50,510 nucleotides of DNA, from assembly GCF_003987015.1 (NCBI RefSeq), contig NZ_PIPQ01000010.1, positions 1 to 50,510 on the forward strand. Direction: 5' to 3'. The notes under the pieces were generated by a model. That model had not been told where the DNA came from. It saw only the letters and a program-made list of their open reading frames with translations, and ran no database searches. Below, piece after piece: positions 25,992 to 34,631 of this stretch. The DNA comes from Aliidiomarina taiwanensis. Lineage in GTDB: Bacteria; Pseudomonadota; Gammaproteobacteria; Enterobacterales; Alteromonadaceae. How positions within the stretch are numbered: position 1 is the first letter of the stretch; the number at the start of each line of letters is the position of its first letter. The translations under genes were made by a program, and so were the position numbers.

Positions 25992-28900
25992 TCAATCACG
26001 GTTCACTGGGTCAGCTCCGTATGGTGCATCGAGCGAGCCGGGCGTAAGGGTTGGGCGTGGGTTTTTCTCAAGCAACTCACGCAGCACTTCAATGCCACGC
26101 TCTAGCTGGGCGTCGCTGCCATTAAAGGTAACATAGGGTAGGTTCTCTACTTCAATGTCGGGCTCTACACCATAGCCTTCCACGACCCAAGTGCCGTCCA
26201 TCGCATGTTGCGGGGTTTCGGCAACGCGGGCAACACCGCGGTCGGCTAAGCGGTTCCGGCCTGAAAGCCATACACCTGCACCCGTTGTGCGTTTCCCAAT
26301 AAGCGGACCTAAGCCAAGGGTTTTCACACCGGCTGAGAAGGTTTCACCGTCCGAATACGTCAGCTGGTCTGTCAGCACTACTAGTTGGCCTCGGAAGGTT
26401 TGCTGCATGTTGGTGTAGCCTTCGCCTTGGCGTGGTTGCCAGAACATCCATGCACGGCGCAGTAACTTTTCAATAATCCAGCTGTCGATATTCCCACCGC
26501 GGTTACGACGAACGTCAATAACCAAGCCGTCCTTGTCTACGTTGTCGTAGAACTCACGGGCAAAGGCGGCAATGTCGTTTCCACCCATGGCGTAAATATG
26601 GATGTACCCGAACTTGCCATCACTGGCTTCGGCAACTTTTGAACGGTTCTTTTGGACCCAATCTTGGTAACGCAAACGGTGGTCTGCATTCGGGGTCACA
26701 GGCTCAACAATGGTGGACCAGGTTTCTCGGCCACGTTTTAAGTCGACCCGCACTTGCTTACCTACCTGGCCGCGTAAAGCGGTGGTGAGATCGCCTAAGT
26801 GTTTCACAGGCGCACCGTTAATGTGGGTAATAACATCTCCCACCTGGGCTTTTACACCTGGTTTTGCAAACGGTGCTGCAGCCATAGGCAGCTCAGGGTC
26901 TGTTTGGTAAATATGCGCAATCTGCAAGCCATCGCGGTGGTTGCTAAAGGCCGCTGCTAAGCTTGCCGCTGCTGGGCGGTCTGCTCGCTGGGCATACTCA
27001 CCACCACGCACTTGAGAGTGCAACACATTGAGCTCACTCAAAAGTTGAGCAAATAGGTCGTCAAGCTCACGGCGGTCTGTTAAGCGTGCAACCAACGGCT
27101 GGTATTGGGCGCGCATGGCATCCCAGTCTACGCCCCGCATATTGCGGTCGAACAAGAAGTCACGGTGCATAATCCATGCGTCATGGAACATTTGCTGCCA
27201 TTCAACCTGCGGATTAATAGCTAGTTGCCATTGGTTCGTAGCAATACGCGCTTTGCTTAGGTCGCTTGGCGCTTTCGCACCAGTATCCACAATATACAAC
27301 TCATGTGGTTTGCCTTGGCGGAAGAACAGGCGCTTGCCGTCACGTGATACCTGATAGCTGTTCACATGACTCGCAAACACTTCGCGGCTTATATCCGTTT
27401 GTGCAAAGGGAATTTGATACAAGCTTGCAGGTCCATTGTCGCGCGCTTGCACGTACAGACGAGTGTCGGTTACTTCTAAGTTGTAATAGTTGTCTGCAGC
27501 AACCGGTACTTGCCATAGGCGGTCGGTTAAACCGTCCCAGTCAATCGGCTTCGAACGCAGGCGGGCCGTACGCTCTTTTTCGGCAGCTTCGTTGTCACAA
27601 TGCACAACTTCTGCCGGTGGTGCAAATGGGAAGCAGGCTTGGCGCTTTAGGGCAAGCGCATAAATTTGTGTGCGCTTGTTAAAAACAGGCCCCATATTCC
27701 GGTCGCCCCACGGGCTTGTAGGTGTCGCTTTGAAGTGGCGATCGGATAAGAAGTACAGCCAATTGCCGTCGCGGCTAAAGGCCGGAGAATAGGAAGCGTA
27801 CTTGTTTGAGGTGACAACTTCGGTTCGGTTGTCTTTTAAAGAGTACAGCAGAACTTGGTGACGTGAGCCTTGCAGGTCGGTACGACTAAAGGCAAGAGCC
27901 GTACTGTCGTGGGACCAAGCTAGTTTGCCTAATGGCGTATGGCCATTGGCCCCGGTAAAAATACGCTCGTTTTTGTTTTTTTCTAAGTCAAGCAACCAAA
28001 GGTTTCCGTCTTTGTCGTCATGGGCTAAATAGCGGCCATTGGGGGACAAGTAGAGATTCCAGCGGAAGGTGTTGCCATCGTGGGTTAGTTGCTTTGCGTC
28101 TGAAGAACCGTCTGCTGCAAAACGCCAAATTTCATTTTCACCCGTGTGGTCATTAATAGCGTATACCCACTTGCCGTCGTGGCTAATAATAGCGTGGCGC
28201 GAACGGCTTGCTTCCGGCGTGTCAATTTGAACCAAGCGGCGAGGCGCTTTTGCAGCTAAGGCAACCTGGCTGCGGGCCGTTAACACAACCTGTTCGTCAC
28301 TGCCGCCAAAGCTCATGTGTGTGAGGTAGTCAAGAGGCTTCGTTAGCCAACGCTCTTGGCGTTGACGGAAGTCGCTAGCCAGACTAAGCGTTAATGGGGA
28401 GGCTTGGTTATTGTTCAGGTCGAACACATGCAAGTCGGCCCCTTGCTGGTACACAATGGTGCCATTGGACAGGGTGGCGTCCCACACTTGCCAGGTATCA
28501 AAGTGAGTATGCTGGGTAAAGTCGCCGCCTTGTTCTGAAACAGACCAAATATTAGGTGTGCCGTCTGCGTCACTAATAAAGTACACGCGGCCTTGCCAGT
28601 ACATAGGTTTACGCACAGACCCTTCATGGCCTGCAGTTAAATGAACGGCTTCTTGGTCACTGCCTAGTTGGTAGCGCCAAATTTGTCCCATTGCCCCGCC
28701 ACGATACACCCGAGCATTGTCTGTGGTGGCTTGTAAACCAAAGCGGGTAAAAAACAACTGCTTGCCATGCGTATCGGTTACGCCTTCAATGGCGTCGATA
28801 AGAGGAATGGTTTCAGTATGCAGAGTGCTGGGGTTAACTTTGCGCAGCACCCACTGGTTGGCAGGTCCCATAACATGGTCCGTAGCGTAAAGCAGGTGGC

Positions 28901-29288
28901 CGTCTGGGGTCCAGCTTTGCAGGCGAACGCGGCTTTGCTCAAAGCTAACCCGTTTTGGGGTGCCGCCTTGGGTAGGCATGACGTAGACTTCGCTGGCGCC
29001 TTCGTAGTTGGCCACAAAGGCCACCATGTCACCATTGGGCGAAAGTTTCGCATGGTTTTCTTCCGCTTCACTCGAAGTAAGCCTGCGGGGCGTGTTGCTG
29101 TTCAGCTGGGTTAGCCAAATGTCACCTTCGGCGGTAAAAACAAGCTGATCATTCACTAAGTGGGGTGCACGGTAATAGCCGTTGGTCGAGGAAAGGGCTG
29201 TTTCGGTAGCGAAGGAGGCAGGTGCCGTCGCTATACCGGACAACACCAACCCCGTAAGCACCAAAGAAAGAGATGCCTTACGTTTCAT
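25992..29288 (-). CDS. Secreted tricorn-type S41 family peptidase
   Basis: Protein of 1098 residues with a signal peptide (about 1-28). The N-terminal half has WD40/PD40-like beta-propeller repeats (LSPNGDMVAFVANYEG, ISHDGKWVYAINDHTG, LSPNGRYLAHDDKDG). Then come a Tricorn C1-like helical domain (about 690-760, with LSELNVLHSQV carrying the His of the family), a PDZ domain (about 790-860) and the S41 catalytic domain. The nucleophile is Ser979 in YSDGETFSAG, and VIDVRRNRGGN precedes it. The family degrades peptides; the signal peptide places this one in the periplasm or outside. It converges on the Oar-like receptor, each gene with its own terminator. Confidence 0.9.
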   Translation of the reverse strand: MKRKASLSLVLTGLVLSGIATAPASFATETALSSTNGYYRAPHLVNDQLVFTAEGDIWLTQLNSNTPRRLTSSEAEENHAKLSPNGDMVAFVANYEGASEVYVMPTQGGTPKRVSFEQSRVRLQSWTPDGHLLYATDHVMGPANQWVLRKVNPSTLHTETIPLIDAIEGVTDTHGKQLFFTRFGLQATTDNARVYRGGAMGQIWRYQLGSDQEAVHLTAGHEGSVRKPMYWQGRVYFISDADGTPNIWSVSEQGGDFTQHTHFDTWQVWDATLSNGTIVYQQGADLHVFDLNNNQASPLTLSLASDFRQRQERWLTKPLDYLTHMSFGGSDEQVVLTARSQVALAAKAPRRLVQIDTPEASRSRHAIISHDGKWVYAINDHTGENEIWRFAADGSSDAKQLTHDGNTFRWNLYLSPNGRYLAHDDKDGNLWLLDLEKNKNERIFTGANGHTPLGKLAWSHDSTALAFSRTDLQGSRHQVLLYSLKDNRTEVVTSNKYASYSPAFSRDGNWLYFLSDRHFKATPTSPWGDRNMGPVFNKRTQIYALALKRQACFPFAPPAEVVHCDNEAAEKERTARLRSKPIDWDGLTDRLWQVPVAADNYYNLEVTDTRLYVQARDNGPASLYQIPFAQTDISREVFASHVNSYQVSRDGKRLFFRQGKPHELYIVDTGAKAPSDLSKARIATNQWQLAINPQVEWQQMFHDAWIMHRDFLFDRNMRGVDWDAMRAQYQPLVARLTDRRELDDLFAQLLSELNVLHSQVRGGEYAQRADRPAAASLAAAFSNHRDGLQIAHIYQTDPELPMAAAPFAKPGVKAQVGDVITHINGAPVKHLGDLTTALRGQVGKQVRVDLKRGRETWSTIVEPVTPNADHRLRYQDWVQKNRSKVAEASDGKFGYIHIYAMGGNDIAAFAREFYDNVDKDGLVIDVRRNRGGNIDSWIIEKLLRRAWMFWQPRQGEGYTNMQQTFRGQLVVLTDQLTYSDGETFSAGVKTLGLGPLIGKRTTGAGVWLSGRNRLADRGVARVAETPQHAMDGTWVVEGYGVEPDIEVENLPYVTFNGSDAQLERGIEVLRELLEKNPRPTLTPGSLDAPYGADPVNRD

Positions 29289-29303
29289 GATAAGTTCCTG
29301 TTG

Positions 29304-29894
29304 TTATGAGTTGTTGCCGAGCCCTCCACTAATAACAAGTTGCAGGGCTTCAGCGGGCTTCATGTCGATACTGCGGGTGCAGCTTTGCGGGACAATAATG
29401 GTATACCCGCCCACGTTGTACGCCATGGGGAGAAAGACAGCTAATTGTTCTTCTTCAAGCAGTTCCGACATTCTGTCTCCAGTTATACCCCCTTTCTTAG
29501 TCACAATGCCAATGAGTTCAACGTCAGACTGAGGGAGTTTAACGAGAACCACCGACTCATCTGCGAAGTTCTTACCGGACATTACGTCGACAATGTCATG
29601 CAGCATGCCGTAAATTTGCTTGGTACCGGGAATACGAAGAAGTACCTTGCCTGGTAACTGCCAAAGCCAACCTATGCCTTTGAAACGAGCGCTAAACCCA
29701 ATAAAAAAGCTAAGAGTAAGAAAACTAACAATGCCTAAGCCAGGTAAGTACCACTCGCCTGGCAACACGTAAGAAAGCAGGGGAGCCAACCAGGTTTCCA
29801 TTTTTAGAAACAGCCAGCGCAAAAGCTCAATCGTAATAATGACAGGCAGCAATATGGCCAAGCCGCGGAAAACAGACTGCAGAATAAACTTCAT
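29304..29894 (-). CDS. DUF502 family membrane protein
   Basis: A 196-residue protein starting MKFILQSVFRGLAILLPV. The ATG at 29894 is preceded by TTGGAGC, which is the ribosome site rather than coding (an in-frame TTG at 29906 overlaps it). Two hydrophobic segments (about 8-28 and 48-72) are followed by a soluble domain with PGTKQIYGMLHDIVD and a central GGITGDRM. These are typical of DUF502, a family of unknown function also found in plants (LIKE COV). It lies 15 bases upstream of the S41 peptidase on the same strand and may share its transcript. Confidence 0.85.
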   Translation of the reverse strand: MKFILQSVFRGLAILLPVIITIELLRWLFLKMETWLAPLLSYVLPGEWYLPGLGIVSFLTLSFFIGFSARFKGIGWLWQLPGKVLLRIPGTKQIYGMLHDIVDVMSGKNFADESVVLVKLPQSDVELIGIVTKKGGITGDRMSELLEEEQLAVFLPMAYNVGGYTIIVPQSCTRSIDMKPAEALQLVISGGLGNNS

Positions 29895-29921
29895 AGAAAG
29901 CTCCAAGAGCCAGCAGGCTCG

Positions 29922-30350
29922 TTAACCAATAAGAGCGGCAAAGCCAAGGCCAATTAGTACGGCGTTTGCAAGCCAAGCGAGCATAAAAAACCAAGTACGT
30001 GGGCTTGGGTTCTTATTGGTGGCAATGGCGTAGTACAGCACCATGTGAGCTAAGCGCGCAATGGCAATAATGGCCAAGCAGACTTGAGTCCACACAGGGT
30101 TTGCACCGGCAAAAATGGCAAACACAGCCCCCCCTAAAATAGTGCCTAGGTTTTCAATGGAGTTTTGGTGTGTGCGCCAGGCACGGAATACAAAGCTTTT
30201 ATGCGCCCGCTCCTGAGCTGGGGGCATGCCAGGAATGGCGCCTGGCTTACTGGCTTTGGTTAAGCTGGCGACCAACCATTGCACCATAACCATAGCAATA
30301 ATAACGCCAAGCCAAAGAATACTGCCTGTATATAAAGATAAATCTAACAT
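29922..30350 (-). CDS. MAPEG family membrane protein
   Basis: A 142-residue protein with four membrane segments. The conserved MAPEG pattern is visible: ERAHKSFVFRAWRTHQNSIENL, i.e. Arg and Asn/Glu in the helix that binds glutathione or lipid in eukaryotic members, then RLAHMVLYYA. Bacterial members are poorly characterised. Start ATG with GAGG five bases upstream. It is 27 bases before the DUF502 gene and probably the first gene of a MAPEG-DUF502-peptidase transcript. Confidence 0.88.
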   Translation of the reverse strand: MLDLSLYTGSILWLGVIIAMVMVQWLVASLTKASKPGAIPGMPPAQERAHKSFVFRAWRTHQNSIENLGTILGGAVFAIFAGANPVWTQVCLAIIAIARLAHMVLYYAIATNKNPSPRTWFFMLAWLANAVLIGLGFAALIG

Positions 30351-30475
30351 AGCGACCTCAATAAGTTGTGAGAGTTACTTTAGAATAACGCATAACTAAC
30401 AAGAGATCGCTACTTGCTGCATGGCATGTAAAAATAACGTTGTTATTCACAAAGTTCCATGCTGATAATAGCCGT

Positions 30476-33400
30476 ATGTTACCTGTATCTTTTGTTTTAT
30501 TTACGGCGCTCGCCTACTTGCTAGTGCTCTTTAGTATTGCATATCGTGGCGAACGTCGGCGGAACGACAAACCGAAACCGTGGCGTTATACGCTGGTACT
30601 AGGCGTGCACTGCACAACCTGGGCTTTTTACGGCACCATTACCCAAACGGTTCACTATGGTTGGAGCTTTGCGCCAACCTATGCGGGAGCCATTTTGGTG
30701 TTTTTATTTGCCCACGGCTTGCTTATGCGTGTACTGACGGCGGTCCGCGAGCATAACATTACCTCCATAGCCGACTTTATTGGCTCTCGCTATACCAAGT
30801 CGAACGGTATTTCTGCCGCTGTTGCCATTATTGCAGTGATTGCCTTGGTGCCTTATATATCCTTGCAGCTACGCGCTATTACCGCCAGCTTTGCCAGCAT
30901 TACAGGCGCTGTGAGTGGTGAAACCCGGTGGTTTTTAGACTTGTCTGCAGGCGTTGCCCTGGCCATGGTGGGCTTTTCTATATTATTTGGAGCACGCCGG
31001 TTAAGTTTGGCCGAGAAACACCCAGGGCTTATGGACGCTGTGGCTTTTGAGTCGGTGGTGAAGCTGCTGGCTTTTGTTATTGTTGGCTTGCTAAGCACCT
31101 ACTATTTGTTTGACGGCATGAACGACCTGCTGCTGCAAGCGGCACAAAACCCTGCAACCCAGACTATTTTAGAAGCCAAGCCCAATGGGGCCTATACCTA
31201 CCTGACCCATATGTTACTAGGTGCCCTGTCTATGTTTGTGCTGCCACGGCAGTTTCATGTGAATTTTGTGGAAAACACCCATCCAAGTGAGTTACGCACG
31301 GCGCGCTGGGGCTTTCCCTTATATTTGTTTGCCATGAATTTATTTATTTTGCCCATTGCTCTAGCGGGTGGGCTATTGGTGCCAGAACTCATACATCAAG
31401 ACACTTTTATGCTGGCGCTACCCTTATATGCAGACCGTCCTAGCATTGCCTTGGTGGCCTTTATTGGTGGCCTCGCAGCAGGCACCAGTATGGTCATTAT
31501 GGCAACCTTAGCTTTGAGTATTATGGTTTCAAACGACGTAATTACCCCCCTGTGGCTAAAGCTGCGCTCGGCACGAAACCTGGCCTTAAGCTTAACGCCC
31601 ACGGTGGTGCTAACCATTCGTCGGCTCACCATGGTGGTGATTATTCTCTTGGCTTATTTGTATCACTCGGCGACCCAGTCGGGCTTGCCGCTCGTGAGTA
31701 ATGGGCTGATTGCCATGGCATTGATGGCACAAACCGCCCCTGCGCTCGTTGGCGGCTTATTTTGGCAGCGAGCCAATAAACACGGTGTTATTGCAGGGCT
31801 AGTTGCCGGTACGGCGATTTGGGGGAGCTTTTTATTACTCCCTTCGCTACAGCTTACTACGGGCGGCATTACCCGACTAACCGACACCGACATTAATCAA
31901 GGCGTTTGGTTAAGCTTAGGAGTGAACCTGGCCTTGTATGTGGCGGTTTCCTTTCTGACGCGAGATCCTGCTGCCGAGCAGGAATACGCACAGCGTTTTG
32001 CTTATGCAGGCGAGTCGAGTGGTACGTTTGAACGTCATGTCAGCTGGGGACGTTTGCGTACCGTTCTGGCGCGGTTTATTGACCATAAGGACGCCACCCG
32101 GTTAGACCAACGCTTAGGCATAGCCATAGGCGCAGCACCAAGCGACAACTTGGTGCCCGTTGCCACTTTAATGCGAATAGAACGAGAACTTTCAGGGGAT
32201 ATTGGGAGTGCCGCAAGCCGCTTACTTATCGACGCTTTGGCACGTCAGTCGCATATTTCGGTTGAAGAGGTGGTGGACTGGGCTTCGGAAGCGTCTGAGT
32301 TGTATCGGTTTAACCGTGAGCTGCTGCAGGCCTCCGTCGAAAACATTCCACAGGGTATTAGCGTGATTGACGCGGACTTGCGGTTAGTGGCCTGGAATCG
32401 GCGCTATATTACTATTTTCGACTACCCAGAAGGCTTTATTCAGGCGGGTATGTCGGTTGCAGACATTCTGCTTTATAACGCTAAGCGGGGTCTGTTTGGC
32501 GAGCCAAATGAAGACATACAAGCAGAGGTGGAAAAACGTTTAAACTACCTGCGTACAGGCAGTGCCTACCGCTACCAACGTACTCAGTCAGACGGTCATG
32601 TCATCGAGCTGCAAGGCTCTCCTATGCCAGACGGTGGGTTTGTCACCACTTACACCGATGTAACAGAGCTGGTGCAAGCACAACAAAAATTAAAGCGTAT
32701 TAATTTAGAACTCGAACAGCGTGTGTCGGAACGTACCCATGAACTCTGGGAAGCGAAGCAAGCCGCTGAGCAAGCCCACGCGAGTAAAACCCGCTTTTTC
32801 GCCGCTGCGAGTCACGACTTAATGCAACCCTTTAATGCTGCTATTTTATTTTCTGAAATGCTGGAAAAACACAGCGAAGGTGAAGCGCTGAAACTTACCC
32901 AGCAAATACAGCGGTCGCTACAAAATGCCGAAGAGTTACTGACCATGCTGCTAGAAATGACCAAGCTCGATGGCGGTAACTTACAACCACAGCTGCGTAA
33001 AGTACCCCTCGTGGAAATTATGCAGCCTTTGGTCGACAGTGCTCAGGCTATTGCTAGCGAAAAAGGGTTGTGCTTGCGCGCTGTTATGTCGTCGGCCGTC
33101 GTGTCTACAGACAGCCAGCTCCTGCGTCGAGTACTACAAAACTTACTTTCAAACGCTATTCGCTATACAGACCAAGGCAAGGTGTTATTCGGTGTGCGTC
33201 GTCGTGCAGGGTATGTGGAAGTGCAAGTGCTCGACACGGGCCGTGGCATCCCTCTCGCCCAACAGGAAAAGATATTTCAGGAATTCCACCAGGTTGAAAA
33301 AAGCTCAGAAAACCCAGGCCTGGGGTTGGGCTTGGCCATTGTTGAACGTATGTGTCGGTTACTCAAGGTGCCGATTCAATTGCATTCGCAGCCAGGAAAG

Positions 33401-33859
33401 GGCACTTGCTTTAGCGTGAGCTTGCCAGTGGTTGGTTGGCAGGCTCAGGCACCGGCATTGCCTTTACAGCAGTTTAGCGCCGAGTCGGGTACCCAGTTGT
33501 TAGCGGGTAAACGCGTGATGGTGCTCGACAATGACCGCGCAATTTGTGAAGCATTAAGCTCTTTGTTGGCTGACTGGGGGGCCCAAGTTTTCCCTTGTCA
33601 CACGCTCGCCGATGCGCTTGCTTTGCCTGAAGCGCCCGAATTAATGTTGGTGGACTACCACCTTGACGACGGCGAAGTGGGAGTCGATGTGATTCGACAA
33701 ATGCGAGCTAGGTGGGGCAGTGTCATTCCAGCCATAGTGAACTCCGCCGATCCAAACGAAGCGATACGCGAGGAAGTGGTGGAAGTGCGAGCGCAGTTCT
33801 TACCTAAACCCGTGAAGAAGGTAGCCTTACGTCGGTTAATCAAGCGACTCCGTATCTAA
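30476..33859 (+). CDS. CrbS-like sodium/solute symporter - hybrid histidine kinase
   Basis: About 1127 residues in several modules. First is an N-terminal SSS/SLC5-type transporter domain of some 12-13 membrane segments (1 to about 490; TSIADFIGSRYTKSNG is typical). Then a linker of the STAC type, a PAS domain (about 600-710, ENIPQGISVIDADLRLVAWNRRY) and a coiled coil follow. The HisKA phosphoacceptor is near His780 (AAASHDLMQPFN). The ATPase domain (NLLSNAIRYT, DTGRGIP, GLGLGLAIV) precedes a receiver with Asp near 1060 (MLVDYHLDD). This layout matches CrbS/CbrA-type sensors; CrbS with CrbR controls acetyl-CoA synthetase in Vibrio and Pseudomonas. The ATG at 30476 is preferred over an upstream in-frame TTG (30440), but the ribosome site is poor. 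Confidence 0.88.
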   Translation: MLPVSFVLFTALAYLLVLFSIAYRGERRRNDKPKPWRYTLVLGVHCTTWAFYGTITQTVHYGWSFAPTYAGAILVFLFAHGLLMRVLTAVREHNITSIADFIGSRYTKSNGISAAVAIIAVIALVPYISLQLRAITASFASITGAVSGETRWFLDLSAGVALAMVGFSILFGARRLSLAEKHPGLMDAVAFESVVKLLAFVIVGLLSTYYLFDGMNDLLLQAAQNPATQTILEAKPNGAYTYLTHMLLGALSMFVLPRQFHVNFVENTHPSELRTARWGFPLYLFAMNLFILPIALAGGLLVPELIHQDTFMLALPLYADRPSIALVAFIGGLAAGTSMVIMATLALSIMVSNDVITPLWLKLRSARNLALSLTPTVVLTIRRLTMVVIILLAYLYHSATQSGLPLVSNGLIAMALMAQTAPALVGGLFWQRANKHGVIAGLVAGTAIWGSFLLLPSLQLTTGGITRLTDTDINQGVWLSLGVNLALYVAVSFLTRDPAAEQEYAQRFAYAGESSGTFERHVSWGRLRTVLARFIDHKDATRLDQRLGIAIGAAPSDNLVPVATLMRIERELSGDIGSAASRLLIDALARQSHISVEEVVDWASEASELYRFNRELLQASVENIPQGISVIDADLRLVAWNRRYITIFDYPEGFIQAGMSVADILLYNAKRGLFGEPNEDIQAEVEKRLNYLRTGSAYRYQRTQSDGHVIELQGSPMPDGGFVTTYTDVTELVQAQQKLKRINLELEQRVSERTHELWEAKQAAEQAHASKTRFFAAASHDLMQPFNAAILFSEMLEKHSEGEALKLTQQIQRSLQNAEELLTMLLEMTKLDGGNLQPQLRKVPLVEIMQPLVDSAQAIASEKGLCLRAVMSSAVVSTDSQLLRRVLQNLLSNAIRYTDQGKVLFGVRRRAGYVEVQVLDTGRGIPLAQQEKIFQEFHQVEKSSENPGLGLGLAIVERMCRLLKVPIQLHSQPGKGTCFSVSLPVVGWQAQAPALPLQQFSAESGTQLLAGKRVMVLDNDRAICEALSSLLADWGAQVFPCHTLADALALPEAPELMLVDYHLDDGEVGVDVIRQMRARWGSVIPAIVNSADPNEAIREEVVEVRAQFLPKPVKKVALRRLIKRLRI

Positions 33860-34501
33860 TTCTTCCTCCGCTCTTAGCATGTCTTTAAAAATAACGCCCG
33901 CTTGCGTGCGGTTAATCACCCCAAGCTTACGCAATATAGCTGACACATGCTGTTTTATGGTGGTTTCTTGTACTTGTAATTCCCAAGCAATTTGCTTGTT
34001 CAGCAAGCCGTCGGCTATACAGCTAAGTACTTTAAACTGCTGCGGAGTCAACTGCTCTAACTTATAAGCAAAGTCTTCACTGGCGGTGTCAGGCTCGTTG
34101 GCGGGTGTTTGGCGCAGGTGTTCTGGTAGCCAGTTGTCGCCATTTAGAACAACCGACACGGCTTCTTTTAACATGGGTAAGGGAGACGACTTAGGTACAT
34201 AGGCGCTGGCGCCAAAAGCCATGGCCCGCCGTATGACCTCAGGGCTTTCATTCGCGGAAACAATGACCACCAGGATGTCGGGGAACAGGTTACGCAGTGC
34301 CGTTAGGCCCGTTAACCCCTTATTTCCAGGCATGTTCAAGTCGAGTAGCACCAATTCCACGTCGCGTTCGGTTTCCAGCAAGGCCTGCAAGGCTGGAAAG
34401 CTTTCCACTTCAAGCACCTCGCCCGCAAGGGTTTCAGAAAGGGCTTGTTGTAAGGCGGCACGAAACAGCGGATGGTCGTCAGCAATAACAGCTTTTGCCA
34501 T
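33836..34501 (-). CDS. CrbR-like LuxR/NarL-family response regulator
   Basis: A 221-residue protein: receiver domain with acidic pocket (ADDHPLF) and phosphoacceptor Asp54 (LLDLNMPG), conserved Lys in VPKSSPL, then a C-terminal LuxR helix-turn-helix (LTPQQFKVLSCIADGLLNKQIAWELQVQETTIKQHVSAIL). The partner is very probably the convergent hybrid kinase: the two coding regions overlap by 24 bases tail to tail. In characterised relatives CrbR activates acs and other carbon-use genes; here the nearby acyl-CoA ligase/permease operon is an attractive target (inference). Start ATG with GAGG upstream. Confidence 0.88.
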   Translation of the reverse strand: MAKAVIADDHPLFRAALQQALSETLAGEVLEVESFPALQALLETERDVELVLLDLNMPGNKGLTGLTALRNLFPDILVVIVSANESPEVIRRAMAFGASAYVPKSSPLPMLKEAVSVVLNGDNWLPEHLRQTPANEPDTASEDFAYKLEQLTPQQFKVLSCIADGLLNKQIAWELQVQETTIKQHVSAILRKLGVINRTQAGVIFKDMLRAEEELDTESLD

Positions 34502-34572
34502 TTTTCCTCTAATTGTTGTTATGAATTACTTGTACTTGTTGTATCACAAGCCTGGGACCGAGCCAAATACAT

Positions 34573-34604
34573 AAAAAAAGCCACCGCCTAGAACAAGCGG
34601 TGGC
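34573..34604 (-). terminator. Rho-independent terminator of the TonB-dependent receptor
   Basis: An 8-bp GC-rich stem 34580-34587/34597-34604 with a 9-base loop; the seven A residues at 34573-34579 are the T run on the minus strand. It ends the minus-strand receptor gene just upstream. Confidence 0.85.
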
Positions 34605-34631
34605 CAAAACCTAACAGGGAGGTTGTTATGC

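Noticed and set aside
30440-30475. Upstream TTG start for the CrbS-like kinase
   Set aside because: Adds a polar 12-residue segment before the first membrane span, without a ribosome site; the ATG at 30476 places the hydrophobic helix correctly, though its own ribosome site is weak.
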